Shown here piece by piece: positions 60,820 to 64,000 of a stretch of DNA of 64,000 bases. Numbering within the stretch: position 1 is the stretch's first letter; each line of letters begins with the position of its first letter. The position numbers were made by a program, and so were the translations under genes. The DNA is taken from NCBI RefSeq assembly GCF_051488685.1, contig NZ_JBPSEH010000008.1:124001-188000 (forward strand), written 5' to 3'. The notes beneath the pieces were generated by a model. That model did not search any database. It saw nothing but the letters and a program-made list of their open reading frames with translations, and was not told the origin of the DNA. The DNA is from Melioribacter sp051488685. Lineage in GTDB: Bacteria > Bacteroidota > Ignavibacteria > Ignavibacteriales > Melioribacteraceae.

Positions 60820-61788
60820 ATGAAGGCAGGGCAAAAGGCGAAGTCGAGAAACAAGACCATTATTCTTCATGATGATGAATTGAACGGGTACTCGAAAAAG
60901 TTACTAAAATTAAATTCTAAAGTCGAAGCAGATTCTTTGATCAACAAAACAATTAACCAGGATTTCTTCGATGCCGTAAAATTTATGCCCGACAATTTCG
61001 TAGATCTACTGATACTCGATCCTCCGTATAATTTAAATAAGTCGTTTAACTCAATTAAATTTACTTCTAGAAGTATTGATAAATACGCTGCTTGGATTGA
61101 GAAAATTATAATAGCTCTTAAACCACTTTTAAAGAAGAACGCTTCGTTATATTTTTGCAGCGACTGGTACACTTCGATTTCCATTTCGTCGGTACTCAGC
61201 AAGCATTTTATAATCCGTAACAGGATTACTTGGGAAAGGGAAAAAGGCCGAGGTTCGGTAAAGAACTGGAAAAATAATTCCGAAGATATCTGGTTCTGCA
61301 CAATGTCGGATAAATATAAGTTCAATGTAAATGCTGTTAAACTGATTAAAAAAGTTATTGCCCCTTACAGGGATTCGAACGGCCTTCCCAAGGACTGGAT
61401 AGAATTCGAAAATGGAAATTTCAGATTGACTCATCCTTCGAACCTGTGGACAGATATTTCGATACCGTTCTGGTCGATGTCGGAGAATACAGAGCATCCC
61501 ACACAAAAGCCTGAAAAATTGATTGCTAAACTTATATTAGCCAGTAGCGAGGTAAACGACATTGTGTTTGATCCTTTTGTCGGTTCGGGTACTACATCAG
61601 TTGTCGCAAAAAAACTCGGGAGAAAATATGTCGGCATCGAAGCAGATAATTATTTTGCATGCCTTACAGAAAAGCGATTGGAATTAGCAGAAACAAATTC
61701 CGATATTCAAGGTTATAATTACGGTTTTTTCTGGGAACGTAACACCAAACCGTTTCCAATCAATTTTAATGTCAAAAAGAAGCGTTAA
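60820..61788 (+). CDS. DNA adenine-N6 methyltransferase, beta class (orphan)
   Basis: A 322-residue protein with motif IV DPPYNLNKSF at 67-76, then motif X region HPTQKPEKLIAKL at about 226, then motif I FDPFVGSGTTSVV at about 250 followed by GRKYVGIE. The order IV before I defines the beta class, and DPPY indicates N6-adenine methylation. No restriction endonuclease or specificity gene lies beside it; the neighbours are metG and a lipoprotein gene. It may be an orphan regulator-type methylase or a relic. The recognition site cannot be read from sequence. Confidence 0.88.
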   Translation: MKAGQKAKSRNKTIILHDDELNGYSKKLLKLNSKVEADSLINKTINQDFFDAVKFMPDNFVDLLILDPPYNLNKSFNSIKFTSRSIDKYAAWIEKIIIALKPLLKKNASLYFCSDWYTSISISSVLSKHFIIRNRITWEREKGRGSVKNWKNNSEDIWFCTMSDKYKFNVNAVKLIKKVIAPYRDSNGLPKDWIEFENGNFRLTHPSNLWTDISIPFWSMSENTEHPTQKPEKLIAKLILASSEVNDIVFDPFVGSGTTSVVAKKLGRKYVGIEADNYFACLTEKRLELAETNSDIQGYNYGFFWERNTKPFPINFNVKKKR

Positions 61789-61808
61789 TAAATAGCGGGA
61801 GGAATCTC

Positions 61809-63776
61809 ATGTCGTTAAAATCAGTCAAAATTCTGAGTCTTATTTTTATTATCGTCCTGTCTGCATGCTCTGCTCAAAATTCTAAAATTGTGGTTGCAGA
61901 ATTTGGTGGTAATAAAATTACGCTGGATGAATTCGAAAAAGCTTACGAAAAAAATGCTGCTCTTGAAAAAAATTCCGACGATTCCCTCGATAGCTATAAG
62001 AACTTTCTCGACCTTTATGTTAATTACAGAATGAAATTAAGAGATGCTTTTGTAAGAGGTTACTACCAGGACGAAGATTTAAAAAAAGAATTGACTGATT
62101 ACAAAGTAAATATCGGCACAACTCTTTATTATGAAAATGAGATTATTAAACCCGGAATTAAAAAACTGTACGATAAACGAAAAGAAGAGTTCAAAATTGC
62201 TCATATCATGCTCGTGCCAGATTCAGCACAAACAAGCGAAGATGTGTTTGCCTTAGGTAAGGAATTAATTCAACGAATTAATAACGGCGAAGATTTTGCT
62301 GCACTGGCTAAAGAATATTCTAAAGATAAGTTTACAAATAATAAAGGCGGAGAAATTGGTTTCATTACAGCAGGCGATATACCATTCCCGGAAATTGAAG
62401 ACGCCATTTATGCAACAACTCCTGGTTCTGTTTATCCTCAACCTGTAAAATCGAACTTCGCATATCACATTTTAAAAGTGATCGAAAAACAACCACGTCG
62501 CTATATGATCAAAGTTCGCCACATAATGGCTTCTGTAATGGATTCGAATAATGTAATCGATACTGCGGCTTCTTACAAAAAAATTCTCGAAGTTGAGGAA
62601 AAGTTGAATAACGGTGGCAATTTTGAAGAACTTGTAAAAGAATTTTCAGACGATAAATTCAGTTCGAAAAAAGGCGGCGACCTCGGTTTTATTGCAAGAG
62701 GTAGAATGGTAAGGGAATTTGAAGACGCCGCATTTCAATTAAAAGTGGGTGAACGTTCACCAATTGTAAAAACAAGATTCGGATACCACATTATAGAAGT
62801 AACCGAAGAAAAGCCAACTCCCCCAATGGATGATATAAAAGAAGAATTGAAAAACATCTATCAAAAAACACGATACAATTACGACAAAAACAAATTTATC
62901 GATAGCCTTAAACAAAAAGCTGGCTTTACGATAGTTCAATCAACAATAGATAAAATTCTGGAAAATGTCGATTCGATGAAAATGGGAGATGATTATTGGA
63001 GATGCAAAATACATAATGATTTTGGCAATTTGCCCGCTTTTAAGATCAACGGCAGGGACGTTTCTGTTGACTCGCTATTTAATTTTATGATAACCAAAAA
63101 GAAAATATCCAGAGGTAAAGTTGGCGAAACGATAATAAATAATTCTATCGATGAGTACTCCGACGAATTGGCTGTGCGGGACGTAGTATTGAATTACGAT
63201 AAAGTTAATTCGCAATTTGCTTCTCTGATGGATGAATATGAGAAAGGCGTCTATTTATTTAAGATACTTGACGAAGAAGTCTGGTCGAAAGTTAACATCG
63301 ACAGTACAATGGTTAAAAATTATTACGAAAAGAACAAAGAGAATTTTAAATGGAACGACAGAGTTCAGTATAGTCAGATACAGGTAAAGTCGGATTCGCT
63401 TGCAAATGTAATCTACGAAGAATTGAAAGCAGGAGCCGATTTCGATTCTGTAGCTTCAAAGTATACCCGTTCCACTATTAAATCTGAATTAGTGGAAGTG
63501 AAAAACGACGGAAGTCTGGCGGATAAAGCTCTTGAGCTGCGCGAAGCAGGCAAAATTTCAGAGCCCTTTAAATTCAAGGGCAACTGGGTAATAATTAAAT
63601 TGATTAAACACGAGCCTGCGAGACTCAAAACACTCGAAGAAGCGCGTAACGAAATTACGGGTATCCTGCAGGAAATGGAAAGCAAACGTCTTGAAAACGA
63701 ATATATCGATAAATTGAAAAAATTGTATCGTCCAAAATATTATTATGATGAACTCGAAAAAATTGTTAAAAAATAG
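61809..63776 (+). CDS. Peptidyl-prolyl isomerase lipoprotein with parvulin domains
   Basis: A 655-residue protein with a lipoprotein signal (LSAC, C20). An N-terminal SurA-like helical part (about 30-130) is followed by two parvulin domains (about 135-230: FKIAHIMLVPD, GGEIGFITAGD, YHILKV; and about 235-335: VRHIMASVMD, GGDLGFIARG, GYHIIEVTEEKP). A third, degenerate parvulin-like segment lies near 515-610 (QYSQIQVKSDS; NWVIIKLIKHEP). It is probably a periplasmic chaperone for outer-membrane proteins. The next lipoprotein gene overlaps its 3' end by 32 nt. Confidence 0.88.
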   Translation: MSLKSVKILSLIFIIVLSACSAQNSKIVVAEFGGNKITLDEFEKAYEKNAALEKNSDDSLDSYKNFLDLYVNYRMKLRDAFVRGYYQDEDLKKELTDYKVNIGTTLYYENEIIKPGIKKLYDKRKEEFKIAHIMLVPDSAQTSEDVFALGKELIQRINNGEDFAALAKEYSKDKFTNNKGGEIGFITAGDIPFPEIEDAIYATTPGSVYPQPVKSNFAYHILKVIEKQPRRYMIKVRHIMASVMDSNNVIDTAASYKKILEVEEKLNNGGNFEELVKEFSDDKFSSKKGGDLGFIARGRMVREFEDAAFQLKVGERSPIVKTRFGYHIIEVTEEKPTPPMDDIKEELKNIYQKTRYNYDKNKFIDSLKQKAGFTIVQSTIDKILENVDSMKMGDDYWRCKIHNDFGNLPAFKINGRDVSVDSLFNFMITKKKISRGKVGETIINNSIDEYSDELAVRDVVLNYDKVNSQFASLMDEYEKGVYLFKILDEEVWSKVNIDSTMVKNYYEKNKENFKWNDRVQYSQIQVKSDSLANVIYEELKAGADFDSVASKYTRSTIKSELVEVKNDGSLADKALELREAGKISEPFKFKGNWVIIKLIKHEPARLKTLEEARNEITGILQEMESKRLENEYIDKLKKLYRPKYYYDELEKIVKK

Positions 63777-64000
63777 CGTTTTTCTTGCTGTTCTGTTTGC
63801 TTTATTGTTTGTAGCATGCGAACAAAAAAAAGAAACAGGCGAAGAAGTAGTGCGTATCGACGACGCTGTGTTGACCGAAGATGAAATTGAAAAAGAAATT
63901 GGCAAAGGCGCTTCAAAGTCAATTTATCGAGAACAATTTATTAATAACTGGATCGAAAAAGAAGTGCTCTATCGTAAAGCAATTGAAGAAGGCATTACCA
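63745..64000 (+). CDS. SurA-like lipoprotein, 3' truncated by window end
   Basis: An ORF begins inside the 3' end of the parvulin gene in another frame (ATG codons at 63745 and 63748) and runs off the window. It has a lipoprotein signal (LFVAC, C25) followed by an acidic linker and IDDAVLTEDEIEKEIG with NNWIEKEVLYRKAIEEG. This resembles the N-terminal region of SurA/PrsA-type proline isomerases (FxxWIxxEVLYxxA). The overlap and similarity suggest a tandem pair of folding lipoproteins. The catalytic domain, if any, is outside the window. Confidence 0.75.
   Translation, partial: MMNSKKLLKNSVFLAVLFALLFVACEQKKETGEEVVRIDDAVLTEDEIEKEIGKGASKSIYREQFINNWIEKEVLYRKAIEEGIT

Overview
The window is one contiguous piece of chromosomal core genome from a low-GC bacterium of the Bacteroidota/Chlorobiota/Ignavibacteriota group, most likely an Ignavibacteria-type organism. 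This lineage call is inference from four things seen in the sequence. The tmRNA encodes the tag GEYNYALAA, of the form typical of Bacteroidota. The primary sigma factor is the short 284-residue Bacteroidota-like form without region 1.1. Ribosomal proteins S4 and L36 carry zinc cysteines while S14 and L33 do not. Many genes have clear Shine-Dalgarno sequences, which argues against classical Bacteroidia. No phage, insertion sequence or CRISPR array was seen. The first and last genes are cut by the window edges.

Layout. 1-2.3 kb: a YgfZ-type folate-binding protein (5' cut), a PduO-type cobalamin adenosyltransferase, the tmRNA gene and a YccF-family membrane protein. 2.5-3.6 kb: homoserine dehydrogenase on the minus strand. 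3.7-15.2 kb: a nine-gene branched-chain amino acid operon, ilvD-ilvB-ilvN-ilvC-leuB-leuA-leuC-leuD-cimA. A perfect TTGACA-17-TATAAT promoter precedes it. Between promoter and ilvD lies an unlisted 56-codon leader ORF whose last 20 codons are 75 percent Ile/Leu/Val, followed by mutually exclusive inverted repeats. This looks like an ilv attenuator. cimA lets the cell make 2-oxobutyrate from pyruvate through the same LeuCD/LeuB enzymes used for leucine. proC follows in convergent orientation.

16.2-47.4 kb: the translation and transcription supercluster. It holds tRNA-Tyr, tRNA-Gly, tRNA-Thr, rpmG, tRNA-Trp, secE, nusG, rplKAJL, rpoBC, rpsL, rpsG, fusA and tuf, then an uninterrupted S10-spc-alpha block from rpsJ to rplQ. 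A tRNA-Gln gene sits inside the spc block between rplR and rpsE. Intrinsic terminators or attenuators sit after rplA, rplL, tuf and rplQ. TTG and GTG starts are frequent here.

47.4-54 kb: engB, a membrane-anchored GAF/degenerate-GGDEF protein, and a tightly packed run of deoB (phosphopentomutase), an unknown 102-residue gene, a PIN-domain gene, two EutN/CcmL microcompartment vertex proteins (the first apparently starting with CTG), the primary sigma factor and an NlpC/P60 lipoprotein. The pairing of a deoxyribose-phosphate-producing enzyme with microcompartment pentamers, inside the operon of the housekeeping sigma factor, is the most unusual gene context in the window.

54-64 kb: fumC, a small unknown gene, a YqaA/VTT-type membrane protein, an AMP-forming acyl-CoA synthetase, metG, an orphan beta-class DNA adenine methyltransferase, and two overlapping lipoprotein genes of the parvulin/SurA type, the second cut by the window end.
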